Assembly (NCBI RefSeq): GCF_002951615.1
Contig: NZ_CP019062.1
Span: 1,984,001 to 2,048,000 of the forward strand
Length of the DNA stretch: 64,000 nucleotides
Source of the DNA: Rahnella sikkimica
Lineage (GTDB): Bacteria > Pseudomonadota > Gammaproteobacteria > Enterobacterales > Enterobacteriaceae
Reading direction: 5' to 3'
The notes beneath the pieces are model-generated. The model was not told where the DNA came from. It was given only the letters and a program-made list of their open reading frames with translations, and searched no databases. How positions within the stretch are numbered: the first letter of the stretch is position 1; every line of letters begins with the position of its first letter. The translations under genes and the position numbers were made by a program. Positions 54,397-62,836 of the stretch are shown here, piece after piece.

Positions 54397-54886
54397 ACGC
54401 TGCGCCGTCGCCTCAGTACTTGCGATTGCCGCGCTGCTGCCACAAACGCCGACGTTGCAAACGTCCGCCGCCGGTCTGGCACTGATTGCCGATTTTGAAG
54501 GCTGCCGCCTGTCTGCCTACCAGTGCAGCGCAGGCGTCTGGACAAACGGTATCGGGCACACCGCAGGCGTGAAGCCGCAAACGCAAATCAGCGAACGGCA
54601 GGCCGCCGTTAGCCTGGTGGAAGACGTGATGCGGGTGGAGAAAGGCATTGCGCGCTGTATGCCGGTTGCCATGCCGCAGCCGGTGTATGACGCCGTGGTG
54701 TCGTTCGCGTTTAACGTCGGCGTGACGGCGGCCTGCAAATCAACGTTAGGGTTTTTCATCAACAAAGGGCGATGGCGTGACGCCTGCGAGCAGTTGCCGC
54801 GCTGGGTGTTTGTGAAGGGCGAGCGCGTCACCGGCCTGGAGCGCCGCCGCGCGAATGAGCTGGCCTACTGCCTGCGGGGTGTCTGA
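54377..54886 (+). CDS. SAR endolysin (lysozyme, glycoside hydrolase 24)
   Basis: A 169-residue muramidase with an N-terminal signal-arrest-release helix (VRRCAVASVLAIAALLPQ, about 6-24). The catalytic core is ADFEGCRLSAYQCSAGVWTN followed by GIGHT; the triad reads Glu-Cys-Thr, with cysteine instead of the usual aspartate, as in P22-like and related SAR enzymes. Conserved VSFAFNVGVTAACKSTL and ELAYCLRGV complete the domain. It replaces P2 K. It overlaps the holin by 20 bases and the lysB start by one base. Confidence 0.92.
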   Translation: MPPSIVRRCAVASVLAIAALLPQTPTLQTSAAGLALIADFEGCRLSAYQCSAGVWTNGIGHTAGVKPQTQISERQAAVSLVEDVMRVEKGIARCMPVAMPQPVYDAVVSFAFNVGVTAACKSTLGFFINKGRWRDACEQLPRWVFVKGERVTGLERRRANELAYCLRGV

Positions 54887-55311
54887 TGCGCATTGTGATT
54901 GTTTTATTGCTGGCAGCCTGCGCGCTGGCGGGGCTGCAAACCTGGCGTATCGGTGGCCTGAATGACAAGGCTGAACAGGCGCAGCGCATTATCGGCACAT
55001 TGTCCGCCGGTATTGAAAGCCGCGATAACACCATTAACCGCCTGAACGATGATGCCGTGATGCGGGAACGCCAGGAACAAAGCCTGCGCACCCAGCTCGT
55101 ACAGGCGGGGGAGCAGGCACGCGTCCGTGAAGTTCACATTCAAAGGTTACTCAATGAAAATCAGGAAATGCGCGACTGGTATGCAGCTCGTCTGCCTGAC
55201 GGTATTGGCCGGATGCACCAACGCCCCGCCTTTGCCAGCGCCGCAGATTATTTACGTTGGCTGTCCGGCGGTAACGAGTTGCCCGATACCAGCAAGCTCA
55301 CCGGCCACTAA
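54886..55311 (+). CDS. lysB: Inner-membrane spanin LysB (Rz-like)
   Basis: A 141-residue protein with an N-terminal membrane anchor (MRIVIVLLLAACALAGLQTW) and a long periplasmic coiled coil (NDKAEQAQRIIGTLSAGI to QRLLNENQEMRDWYAARLP). The end PAFASAADYLRWLSGG is typical of P2 LysB. With LysC it disrupts the outer membrane at lysis. The lysC gene is nested in its 3' half in another frame. Confidence 0.9.
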   Translation: MRIVIVLLLAACALAGLQTWRIGGLNDKAEQAQRIIGTLSAGIESRDNTINRLNDDAVMRERQEQSLRTQLVQAGEQARVREVHIQRLLNENQEMRDWYAARLPDGIGRMHQRPAFASAADYLRWLSGGNELPDTSKLTGH

Positions 55312-55444
55312 CGGCGATTTAAGCAGTGACGTCAGAAACCTGGAGGCCGCGCTGACCGCCTGCGGCCTCCAGGTGGAAGCGGTCAAACAATGCCAGGAGG
55401 AACACCGTGTTAAAACCCGCCCAACTGAGAAAAGCCTTAACTGA
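55154..55444 (+). CDS. lysC: Outer-membrane spanin lipoprotein LysC (Rz1-like)
   Basis: A 96-residue proline-rich lipoprotein encoded in the +1 frame inside and beyond lysB, as Rz1 in Rz. The lipobox is VCLTVLAGC; then TNAPPLPAPQ follows the lipidated cysteine. The ATG at 55154 has AAAGG upstream; the ATG at 55181 (MQLVCLTVLAGC) is an alternative. It overlaps the R start downstream by 38 bases. Confidence 0.87.
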   Translation: MKIRKCATGMQLVCLTVLAGCTNAPPLPAPQIIYVGCPAVTSCPIPASSPATNGDLSSDVRNLEAALTACGLQVEAVKQCQEEHRVKTRPTEKSLN

Positions 55445-55874
55445 CGCAGTGCCGGTGCTACAAACCAGCCCCGACCAGTTGCGCATGTTTGTGGATAACG
55501 GGCGCATCGTTTCCACGTTAGCCAGCTCGCTATCGTTTGAATACCAGTATCAGACCGAGCTGCTGATCACCAACTTTGCCCAGGACTGCGATCTGATTAT
55601 TGTGCCTATCCTGGCCTGGTTGCGTGAGAACCAGCCAGACATTATGGCGACACCGGAAAAGCAGCAGACCGGCTTTAAATTTAAGGCCGACATGCTCGAT
55701 GATGGTTCCTATGATATCGCGATTGACGTGCAGCTCACCGAGCGCGTGATCGTGAAACAGATTGATGCCGGTCTGTATGTGGAGCACTTTCCGGAACCGC
55801 CGCTGCCGGAGCCGGTGGAAAGGCCGCGTGAACTCTACCTGCACGGCGAGTTAGTGAGTCAGTGGCATGAGTGA
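55407..55874 (+). CDS. R: Tail completion protein R
   Basis: A 155-residue protein. The GTG start at 55407 follows CCAGGAGGAACACC, a near-ideal ribosome-binding site. Conserved blocks are LKPAQLRKALTDAVPVLQTS and DCDLIIVPILAWLRENQPD, ending with a proline/glutamate-rich tail. It joins tail and head in P2. The end overlaps the S start by eight bases. Confidence 0.93.
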   Translation: MLKPAQLRKALTDAVPVLQTSPDQLRMFVDNGRIVSTLASSLSFEYQYQTELLITNFAQDCDLIIVPILAWLRENQPDIMATPEKQQTGFKFKADMLDDGSYDIAIDVQLTERVIVKQIDAGLYVEHFPEPPLPEPVERPRELYLHGELVSQWHE

Positions 55875-56316
55875 GCTGTCAGCGTTTGATACCCGCCTGG
55901 CGGGACTGATTGCGGCGCTGTCACCGCAAAGCCGTAAGGCGATGGCGGCAACCATTGCGAAGCGTCTGCGCAAACATCAGCAGCAGCGCATTAAGCAGCA
56001 GGTTACACCCGACGGTAAACCCTTCACGCCCCGCCGCCCGCAGTCTTTGCGGGCAAAGAAAGGCCGCATTAAGCGGGAGATGTTCGCCAAACTGCGCACG
56101 GCAAAATACATGAAGGCCAAAGGCACCGCAGACGACGCCGTGGTGGAATTCACCGGCCAGGTTCAGCGCATGGCGAAGGTGCATCAGTTCGGGCTGCGGG
56201 ATCGTCCGTCTGTCCGTGCAAAAGAAATGCAGTATCCGGCGCGCCCGCTGTTAGGACTGGATGCGGAAGATATGAAGATAGTGGAAGATGTACTGATGGA
56301 GCTATTAAACCAATAG
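55867..56316 (+). CDS. S: Tail completion/virion morphogenesis protein S
   Basis: A 149-residue basic protein of the Phage_tail_S family: LSPQSRKAMAATIAKRLRKH, PFTPRRPQSLRAKKGRIKRE and the end YPARPLLGLDAEDMKIVEDV. It acts with R in head-tail joining. A small hairpin and the cargo gene follow, so S is the last structural gene before the insertion. Confidence 0.93.
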   Translation: MSELSAFDTRLAGLIAALSPQSRKAMAATIAKRLRKHQQQRIKQQVTPDGKPFTPRRPQSLRAKKGRIKREMFAKLRTAKYMKAKGTADDAVVEFTGQVQRMAKVHQFGLRDRPSVRAKEMQYPARPLLGLDAEDMKIVEDVLMELLNQ

Positions 56317-56372
56317 TATCAAGGCTTACTCTGCCTTATGATTTAAATAATTCATTTTGCGGGAGGCTGGTA

Positions 56373-57377
56373 ATGCAAGACGTTTTCTACCTTACGATGT
56401 TAATAACTTTGCCATTTATATTGCCTGTAATAGTAGCTATGTTTCTTTATGGAAATGGCTCGCCGTTCCTTTCAAGGCTTAAAGGGATTTTTGTTTTGCG
56501 TTTTGACGAGGGCTTGTCTGGACAATGTCTTTTATGGTTATCAATAACGATTCCTCTTTTGTATGCCATATGTCTTGCAATGATCGCATGGAATGGGTAT
56601 GAAATATCATTGACCTCTGAAGGCTTAAAAACATTTATTTCGATTAGTGCAATGCCGATAACAATAGCTTCACTTTCAATTCCATTGTCAGTTTTGGTTG
56701 CCAGATTTCACTCGTCGGGACAAACTGCAACCCAAATAAAAATTACTCGCCAAAAAAACAATGTCGACTTGTTTCACGCTCATAGAAAAGAACTTTTTTC
56801 TTACTTTAGCCAGATTGGAGAGATGAATTATCAAAGTGTATTTACGGCTAAATACAAAGTTCACCCAAGGCTACACCGCATTGCTTTCAAAGGTAAGCCA
56901 ATAGATGGTCAGCCTGTGTGCAATGAACGATACTTCAAGGATTTAAATATAGAAATAAATACTATAGCGAATTTTCTTGATAAGGTTGTCAAACATAAAA
57001 CCGAAGATGTTTTTTCATATTATGCATTAAATTTATCTCCAAAAATTTATCATGTAAGCATGCTTCTTGGATTGCCTGAAATATTTGAAGATATTGATTG
57101 TAAAAGTATCACTATTGAAGAGGATATTAAAGGGGTAACGAAAAAATTCACTACTATTGGAACGACCACGTTAGAAGCAATAGTTGCTTTAAGATATATT
57201 TACAACTTCTATTTAAATCTTTGTGATTTCGCAGACTATAAATATGATGATATTGATAAAGAATTTTCATATTTGTTTGGCGGGGATGAGTATAAAACGG
57301 CTTATGGATATTTGGTTATTGAATATTTACATGCAGAAGTTATAAGTCGAAGAAAAATCATCAAAATGCACTCATGA
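56373..57377 (+). CDS. Prophage cargo gene: three-helix membrane protein of unknown family
   Basis: A 334-residue protein. Three membrane segments occupy about 5-27, 52-75 and 87-112. A short coiled stretch follows (QTATQIKITRQKNNVDLFHAHRKE), then a cytoplasmic domain of about 200 residues. The N-terminal design (membrane helices, then a QT-QIK-T-QKNN helix and an FHAHRKELF block) recurs in membrane-anchored proteins of phage and defence loci. No catalytic motif is visible. The gene is clearly AT-richer than the tail genes on both sides and sits between S and the V promoter, a known cargo place in P2-like phages. The ATG follows GCGGGAGGCTGGTA. A defence role is inference. Confidence 0.7.
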   Translation: MQDVFYLTMLITLPFILPVIVAMFLYGNGSPFLSRLKGIFVLRFDEGLSGQCLLWLSITIPLLYAICLAMIAWNGYEISLTSEGLKTFISISAMPITIASLSIPLSVLVARFHSSGQTATQIKITRQKNNVDLFHAHRKELFSYFSQIGEMNYQSVFTAKYKVHPRLHRIAFKGKPIDGQPVCNERYFKDLNIEINTIANFLDKVVKHKTEDVFSYYALNLSPKIYHVSMLLGLPEIFEDIDCKSITIEEDIKGVTKKFTTIGTTTLEAIVALRYIYNFYLNLCDFADYKYDDIDKEFSYLFGGDEYKTAYGYLVIEYLHAEVISRRKIIKMHS

Positions 57378-57404
57378 TTCTTATCTAAAAAACTCTTCAT
57401 CTAC

Positions 57405-57426
57405 CGTTGTGCCATCGATAGTCAAC
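57405..57426 (+). promoter_or_regulatory. Late-promoter activator box upstream of V
   Basis: CGTTGTGCCATCGATAGTCAAC, 68 bases before V, shares CGTTGTGCCAT with the O/P and FI regions. It marks the late promoter for V-W-J-I-H-G. Confidence 0.75.
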
Positions 57427-57472
57427 CCGCCTCAAATTGTATGCCGCCTGACAGGGCGGCATTCTTTTATCC

Positions 57473-58114
57473 ATGAATACATCCATCCCAAACAGCGACA
57501 TTCCGCGCCTGCTGCGCAATCTGATCCGCATTGGCACCGTTGCCGAGGTGGATTTAGAGACGGCGACCTGTCGCGTCAATACTGGCGGCAACGTCACCGA
57601 CTGGCTGCACTGGCTGACGTCCCGCGCAGGACGTTCCCGTTCCTGGTGGGCACCGTCCGCCGGTGAACAGGTTCTGCTGTTCTGCCTGGGCGGCGAGCTG
57701 GATACCGCCTTTGTGATGCCTGGCATTTTTTCTAATGACTGTCCTGCACCGTCCGCGTCAGCCGATGCGCTGCATGTGTCATTCCCTGACGGCGCGGTGG
57801 TCGAATACGAACCAAAAACCGGCGCGCTGCTGGCAACCGGCATCAAATCCGCCACGGTAAACGCCTCGGACAAGGTGTCTGTCACTGCTCCGCTGATCAC
57901 CTGCACGGCGAAAACCCGCATCACGCTCGACACGCCTGAAGTGGTCTGCACCAACAGGCTCACGACGGGCAGCCTGGAGGTGAAACAAGGCGGCAGCATG
58001 ACCGGCAACATCACCCACTCAGGCGGCAGCCTTACCTCAAACGGCGTGGTTGTTCATACCCATAAACACGGCGGCGTCCAGACGGGCGGCGGCAGCACCG
58101 GCGCGCCTGCCTGA
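57473..58114 (+). CDS. V: Baseplate spike protein V
   Basis: A 213-residue spike of the GpV family. The N-terminal OB fold includes IRIGTVAEVDLETATCRVNT and RSRSWWAPSAGEQVLLFCLG. The C-terminal beta-helix ends in VVVHTHKHGGVQTGGGSTG, whose His-x-His motif binds iron at the tip in P2 V. The trimer pierces the outer membrane. The ATG at 57473 lies 46 bases downstream of the activator box. Confidence 0.95.
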   Translation: MNTSIPNSDIPRLLRNLIRIGTVAEVDLETATCRVNTGGNVTDWLHWLTSRAGRSRSWWAPSAGEQVLLFCLGGELDTAFVMPGIFSNDCPAPSASADALHVSFPDGAVVEYEPKTGALLATGIKSATVNASDKVSVTAPLITCTAKTRITLDTPEVVCTNRLTTGSLEVKQGGSMTGNITHSGGSLTSNGVVVHTHKHGGVQTGGGSTGAPA

Positions 58115-58130
58115 TAACGAGGAGTTTTGA

Positions 58131-58250
58131 ATGAATGTTTTCTTATCGGTTTTTTGTGCGTCAATTTCAGGGGGAATGCTGGCGAACGATACGGGCGGCT
58201 GGTGGCTGGTTGCCATTCTTGGCCTTATTTTCCTTTGCGCTCATGACTAA
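58131..58250 (+). CDS. Tiny membrane peptide between V and W
   Basis: A 39-residue frame with a good site (CGAGGAGTTTTGA) before its ATG. The peptide MNVFLSVFCASISGGMLAND then GGWWLVAILGLIFLCAHD has one strong hydrophobic helix. Its stop overlaps the W start. The strong ribosome-binding site argues it is translated, and it may couple W to V. The function is unknown. Confidence 0.55.
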   Translation: MNVFLSVFCASISGGMLANDTGGWWLVAILGLIFLCAHD

Positions 58251-58593
58251 CGCCAAATACATCGGCCTCGCTCGCGACACGGGGCGCAGCGTCGAAGACC
58301 TGGCGCACATTCAGCAGTCGGTCAGCGACATTCTGCGCACGCCCGTCGGTTCCCGCGTTATGCGCCGTGACTATGGTTCACTGCTATCGATGCTGACTGA
58401 CCGCCCGCAGAATGCGGCGCTGCGCCTGCAAATCATGGCGGCCTGCTACAGCGCGATCCTCAAGTGGGAGCCGCGCGTCAGCCTGACCGGCATCACCTTT
58501 GAAACGACGTTCGACGGGAAAATGGTGGTGGATATCACCGGCACCCGCAAAGACACGTCAGCCGCCATTTCATTAACCTTACCCGTGAGCTAA
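58243..58593 (+). CDS. W: Baseplate protein W (gp25-like)
   Basis: A 116-residue gp25-like baseplate wedge protein: MTNAKYIGLARDTGRSVEDL, then SVSDILRTPVGSRVMRRDYG and ILKWEPRVSLTGI. The length equals P2 W. The ATG at 58243 is used because the protein then begins at the conserved domain; it overlaps the stop of the small membrane frame. An open frame extends upstream but encodes no homology. Confidence 0.95.
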   Translation: MTNAKYIGLARDTGRSVEDLAHIQQSVSDILRTPVGSRVMRRDYGSLLSMLTDRPQNAALRLQIMAACYSAILKWEPRVSLTGITFETTFDGKMVVDITGTRKDTSAAISLTLPVS

Positions 58594-58595
58594 CC

Positions 58596-59504
58596 ATGGC
58601 AACTATCGACCTGAGCCAGTTACCCGCCCCCGACGTGGTGGAGGTGCTGGATTACGAAACCCTTCTGGCTGAACGCAAAACCACGCTGGTATCGCTGTAC
58701 CCCGAAGACCAGCAGGCCGCTATTGCCCGCACGCTTACGCTGGAATCTGAACCCATTGTGAAGCTGCTGGAGGAGAACGCCTACCGTGAAGTGATTTTGC
58801 GGCAGCGCATTAATGAGGCCGCCGAGGCGGTGATGGTGGCTTATGCCACCGGCGCAGATTTAGATCAGCTCGGGGCAAACGGCAACGTGCCCCGCCTGAC
58901 CGTCACCGCCGCCGATGATACTACCGTGCCCCCGACGGCGGCGGTGATGGAAGCAGACGGGGATTATCGCGGGCGCATTCCGCAGGCGTTTGAAGGGCTG
59001 AGCGTGGCGGGTCCGACGGGCGCGTATGAGTATCATGCCCGCAGCGCCGACGGACGCGTGGCGGACGCCTCGGCCATCAGTCCGTCACCGGCCAACGTCA
59101 CCATCACCGTGCTGTCCCGCGAGAACAACGGAGAAGCCAGCGCCGACCTGCTGGCGATTGTGTCGGCGGCGCTCAACGATGAAAACGTGCGCCCCGTGGC
59201 TGACCGCGTACTGGTGCAGTCGGCGTCCGTGGTGAATTACCGCGTTGACGCCACGCTGTATTTGTACCCAGGTCCGGAGGCTGAACCCATCCGCGCCGCA
59301 GCGCAAACGAAGCTGCAAGCCTACATCACCGCACAGTCACGCCTGGGGCGCGACATCCGCAAATCTGCCCTTTACGCCGCCCTGCACGTTGAGGGCGTGC
59401 AGCGGGTGGAGCTGGCCGCGCCTGCGGCGGATGTTGTCCTGGACAAAACCCAGGCCGCCTACTGCACCGGCTACCAGTTAACGCTCGGCGGCACCGATGA
59501 ATAG
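58596..59504 (+). CDS. J: Baseplate protein J
   Basis: A 302-residue baseplate wedge protein. The N-terminus TIDLSQLPAPDVVEVLDYET, the block YATGADLDQLGANGNVPRLT and YEYHARSADGRVADASAISP are typical of P2 J. It starts two bases after the W stop and overlaps the I start by eight bases. Confidence 0.96.
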   Translation: MATIDLSQLPAPDVVEVLDYETLLAERKTTLVSLYPEDQQAAIARTLTLESEPIVKLLEENAYREVILRQRINEAAEAVMVAYATGADLDQLGANGNVPRLTVTAADDTTVPPTAAVMEADGDYRGRIPQAFEGLSVAGPTGAYEYHARSADGRVADASAISPSPANVTITVLSRENNGEASADLLAIVSAALNDENVRPVADRVLVQSASVVNYRVDATLYLYPGPEAEPIRAAAQTKLQAYITAQSRLGRDIRKSALYAALHVEGVQRVELAAPAADVVLDKTQAAYCTGYQLTLGGTDE

Positions 59505-60105
59505 CCGCCTGCTGCCGGTGGGGTCGTCCTCGCTGGAAGTAGCCGCCGCGCAGGCGTGCGCCGCCATTGACGCGCTGCCGGTGCCGCTGCGTCAGCTCTG
59601 GAACCCCGACAACTGCCCGCTGCCGCTGCTGCCATATCTGGCGTGGGCGTGGTCGGTTGACCGGTGGGATGAAACCTGGCCGGAGTCCACGAAGCGCGGC
59701 GTGGTGCGGGCGGCGTATTTTGTACACCGGCATAAGGGCACCGTGGGCGCGCTGCGCCGCGTGGTGGAGCCGCTCGGCTATCTGATCCGCGTGAGCGAAT
59801 GGTGGAAAACCAACGACACGCCAGGCACGTTTCGCCTGGATGTCGGCGTGCTGGAAACCGGCATCACCGATGACATGTATCAGGAGCTGGAGCGCCTGAT
59901 TGACGACGCCAAACCGTGCAGCCGCCATCTGATTGGCCTGTCCATCAACCTCGACGTCAGCGGTGCGTTTCCCGTTGCCGCCGCAAGCTACAGCGGCGAC
60001 CTGCTGACCGTTTACCCCTACACCCCTGAAAACATCACCGTCTCCGGCAGCGGTTTCGCCGGTGCGGCGGTTCACCATATCGACACCGTGAGGATTAACC
60101 CGTGA
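59497..60105 (+). CDS. I: Tail protein I
   Basis: A 202-residue baseplate protein. The block LPYLAWAWSVDRWDETWPES and RAAYFVHRHKGTVGALRRVV are hallmarks of P2 I. It is slightly longer than P2 I (176) with an extra C-terminal part. It overlaps J upstream and H downstream by four bases. Confidence 0.95.
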   Translation: MNSRLLPVGSSSLEVAAAQACAAIDALPVPLRQLWNPDNCPLPLLPYLAWAWSVDRWDETWPESTKRGVVRAAYFVHRHKGTVGALRRVVEPLGYLIRVSEWWKTNDTPGTFRLDVGVLETGITDDMYQELERLIDDAKPCSRHLIGLSINLDVSGAFPVAAASYSGDLLTVYPYTPENITVSGSGFAGAAVHHIDTVRINP

Positions 60106-60746
60106 CAACCAAATACTTTGCCCTGCTGACGAACCAGGGGGCGGCAAAGCTGGCAAACGCCGCCGCCCTCGGCACGAAGGTACAAATCACCCAGATGGCC
60201 GTCGGTGACGGCGGCGGCACGCTGCCCACGCCTACCGGCACCCAAACGCAGCTTATCGGCGAAAAGCGCCGCGCCGTGCTCAACGCCCTGAGCGTGGACG
60301 CCGCCAACAGCAGCCAGATTATTGCGGAACAAATCATTCCCGAAAACGAGGGGGGATTCTGGATCCGTGAAATCGGTCTGTACGACAGCGACAATACGCT
60401 GATTGCCGTCGCCAACTGCCCCGAAACCTATAAGCCGCTGCTGGCCGAAGGCAGCGGTCGCACGCAGACCGTGCGCATGATTTTAATCATCAACAGCACC
60501 GATGCGGTGACGCTGAAAATCGATCCGGCGGTGGTGCTGGCAACCCGCCAGTATGTGGACGCGGCGGTGATTGAGGTGAAATCCTATGCCGATAAAGTCC
60601 TGGAAAAACACCTGAACGCCGTGAATCCCCATGCGCAATATGCATTGGCGGAGGCCGTAGCGACAGCCCTGACCGGTAAACTGGCAAAAGACCAGAACGG
60701 TGCGGACATTGCCGATAAGGCCAAATTTAATGCCAGCCTGGGCTGA
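60102..60746 (+). pseudogene. H: Tail fibre protein H, N-terminal part, frame broken
   Basis: The frame (214 residues, GTG start) carries the conserved P2 H N-terminus TTKYFALLTNQGAAKLANAA and GGFWIREIGLYDSDNTLIAV, which attaches the fibre to the baseplate. It stops at 60744 after KFNASLG. The homologous continuation (LSDIVLAGIMGG) is in the -1 frame from 60743, so one base seems missing around CTGGGCTGAG. Even rejoined, the fibre has only about 330 residues against about 670 in P2, so the central shaft is also lost. A sequencing error, a true indel or recoding are possible. Confidence 0.8.
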
Positions 60747-61099
60747 GTGATATTGTGCTGGCGGGCATCATGGGTGGAGGGCTGGCAGGCATTGGTCACA
60801 TTAAACTTCCCATTATTGTGGGGGGAGTAAAACGGACGGTGGTTATTCAATGGGGGGACTTTAGTGATTTTGCACATAGCTCAACGCCTGCAATCTATGA
60901 GATCGAGGCCGTATTACCCGTAACGCTCAGTACTGTTTTTCGTAATTTCGTTACATTTTACGACGATTCGGCTAAATCCGGTGTTGTTCCGTCCGTTGAG
61001 TTGAGAACAGGTTCTGCAACTACATCACGTATAGCGTGTCGGGCAATTAATGCCATTAACTCCACACGTATTAACTATCTGTCCATCGGATTATTATGA
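60743..61099 (+). pseudogene. H: Tail fibre protein H, C-terminal part in the -1 frame
   Basis: About 118 residues starting LSDIVLAGIMGGGLAGIGHI with the fibre-tip motif KRTVVIQWGDFSDF, and a beta-rich end SRIACRAINAINSTRINYL. It resembles the receptor-binding tip of short phage fibres. There is no good start of its own: a GTG at 60752 lacks a ribosome-binding site. The stop overlaps the start of the assembly gene (ATGA), so the fibre and chaperone remain coupled. Confidence 0.7.
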
Positions 61100-61500
61100 G
61101 GCTTACTATGTTTTATGCTGCGTCTACCAATTCTTATTACCTGCCGGAATCCCCCTGGCTGCCGGATGATTGCGTGAACATCACGGAGGAAACGTATCAG
61201 GCACTACTTGAGGGTGGCCGTTCCGGACAGGTGCTGACTACCGATGAAAAAGGCTATCCCGTGCTGGTTGCCCGTACCTGGTCGCCGGAGGAACTACAGG
61301 AGATTGCCGGATCCCAGCGCGTGGCACTTCTGGCTATGGCCGACGACGCCACCAAAACGCTGAGAACGGATCTGATGCTCGGGATAATCACCGACGACGA
61401 TAAGGCGAGGCTCACCACCTGGCAAACCTATATCAAAGCGCTGAAAGCGGTGGACACCGCCCGCACGCCGGATATTACCTGGCCTGAAATTCCCGCCTGA
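61096..61500 (+). CDS. G: Tail fibre assembly chaperone (P2 G-like)
   Basis: A 134-residue protein of the Caudo_TAP family: TNSYYLPESPWLPDDCVNIT, then WSPEELQEIAGSQRVALLAM and TARTPDITWPEIPA at the end. It helps fold the matching fibre. The first ATG overlaps the fibre stop; a second at 61108 begins MFYAAST. A terminator follows directly. Confidence 0.9.
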   Translation: MRLTMFYAASTNSYYLPESPWLPDDCVNITEETYQALLEGGRSGQVLTTDEKGYPVLVARTWSPEELQEIAGSQRVALLAMADDATKTLRTDLMLGIITDDDKARLTTWQTYIKALKAVDTARTPDITWPEIPA

Positions 61501-61505
61501 ATATT

Positions 61506-61525
61506 GCCCCGAAAGGGGCTTTTTT
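61506..61525 (+). terminator. Terminator after G
   Basis: GCCCC / GGGGC stem around GAAA, followed by T6, six bases after the G stop. Confidence 0.9.
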
Positions 61526-61562
61526 GTATCGAGCACAGTCATATCGGGCTGCGCTGCAACCA

Positions 61563-61573
61563 CGTTGTGCCAT
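61563..61573 (+). promoter_or_regulatory. Late-promoter activator box upstream of FI
   Basis: CGTTGTGCCAT, third copy of the shared motif, followed by TTCCCACACTT. It is 91 bases before FI and marks the tail-tube late promoter. Confidence 0.7.
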
Positions 61574-61653
61574 TTCCCACACTTCCCTCCCGCCGTGCCT
61601 GCGCGCAAACAACACGCGATGATTGACGTCACCCCAATCACAGGAAAAACACC

Positions 61654-62823
61654 ATGGCTGATTATCATCACGGTGTGCGCGTTGTTGAAATCAACGACGG
61701 CACCCGCGTTATCTCCACCGTTTCCACCGCCATCATCGGGATGGTCTGCACGGCATCCGATGCCGACGCCGACGCGTTCCCCCTCGATACGCCGGTGCTT
61801 ATCACCAACGTCCTGACCGCCGCCGGAAAGGCAGGCACCAAAGGCACGCTGTATCAGTCGCTGATGGCGATTGCCAACCAGGCAAAACCGGTTGTTGTCG
61901 TCGTGCGCGTCAAAGAAGGTGAAGACGACGCCGCAACCACTTCCAACATCATCGGCGGCACCGACGCCACCGGCATGTATACCGGCATGAAAGCCCTGCT
62001 GTCCGCGCAAACTGAACTCGGCGTAAAGCCGCGCATTCTCGGCGTGCCGGGGCTGGATAATCAGGACGTCGCCACCGCACTTGCCGCCGTCTGTCAGCAG
62101 CTGCGCGCCTTTGGTTACGTCAGCGCCTGGGGCTGCAAAACCGTGTCCGATGCCATTAAGTACCGCGACAATTTCAGCCAGCGTGAACTGATGGTTGTCT
62201 GGCCGGATTTCGTGTCCTGGAACACCACCACCAATGCCAGCGACATCGCGCCTGCCACCGCTTACGCGCTCGGCCTGCGTGCCAAAATCGACGCCGAAAC
62301 TGGCTGGCATAAAACCCTTTCGAACGTTGGAATCAACGGCGTCACCGGCCTGTCTGCCAGCGTGTACTGGGATTTGCAGACCACCGGCACCGATGCCGAC
62401 CTGCTGAACCAGGCGTGCGTCACCACCCTTATCCGCAAAGACGGCTTTAAGTTCTGGGGGCAGCGCACATGTTCTGACGATCCGCTGTTCCTGTTTGAGA
62501 ACTACACCCGCACCGCGCAGGTGCTGGCCGATACCATGGCGGACGCGCACCTGTGGGCGATGGACAGGCCAATGACCCCGACGCTTATCAAAGACATGAT
62601 TGCGGGCATTAACGCCAAGCTGCGCGAAATGAAAACCGCCGGTTACATCATTGACGGTAACTGCTGGTATGACGCAGAAGCCAACACCGTGGACACCCTG
62701 AAAGCGGGCAAACTCACCCTTGATTACGACTATACGCCGGTGCCGCCGCTGGAAGATTTAACCCTGCGTCAGCGCATCACCGACCAGTACCTGGCGACGT
62801 TCGCCACGTCCGTTAACAGCTAA
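61654..62823 (+). CDS. FI: Contractile tail sheath protein FI
   Basis: A 389-residue sheath subunit (P2 FI is 396). Conserved parts are YHHGVRVVEINDGTRVISTV, the block ELMVVWPDFVSWNT, GVTGLSASVYWDLQ and PMTPTLIKDMIAGINAKLRE near the end. The sheath contracts to drive the tube into the cell. The ATG at 61654 follows CAGGAAAAACACC. Confidence 0.96.
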   Translation: MADYHHGVRVVEINDGTRVISTVSTAIIGMVCTASDADADAFPLDTPVLITNVLTAAGKAGTKGTLYQSLMAIANQAKPVVVVVRVKEGEDDAATTSNIIGGTDATGMYTGMKALLSAQTELGVKPRILGVPGLDNQDVATALAAVCQQLRAFGYVSAWGCKTVSDAIKYRDNFSQRELMVVWPDFVSWNTTTNASDIAPATAYALGLRAKIDAETGWHKTLSNVGINGVTGLSASVYWDLQTTGTDADLLNQACVTTLIRKDGFKFWGQRTCSDDPLFLFENYTRTAQVLADTMADAHLWAMDRPMTPTLIKDMIAGINAKLREMKTAGYIIDGNCWYDAEANTVDTLKAGKLTLDYDYTPVPPLEDLTLRQRITDQYLATFATSVNS

Positions 62824-62836
62824 GAGGCGCTAAAAC

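Noticed and set aside
61294..62550. 418-codon open frame on the minus strand opposite the sheath gene
   Set aside because: Glycine/histidine-rich shadow translation of GC-rich FI; the sheath protein on the plus strand is unmistakable.
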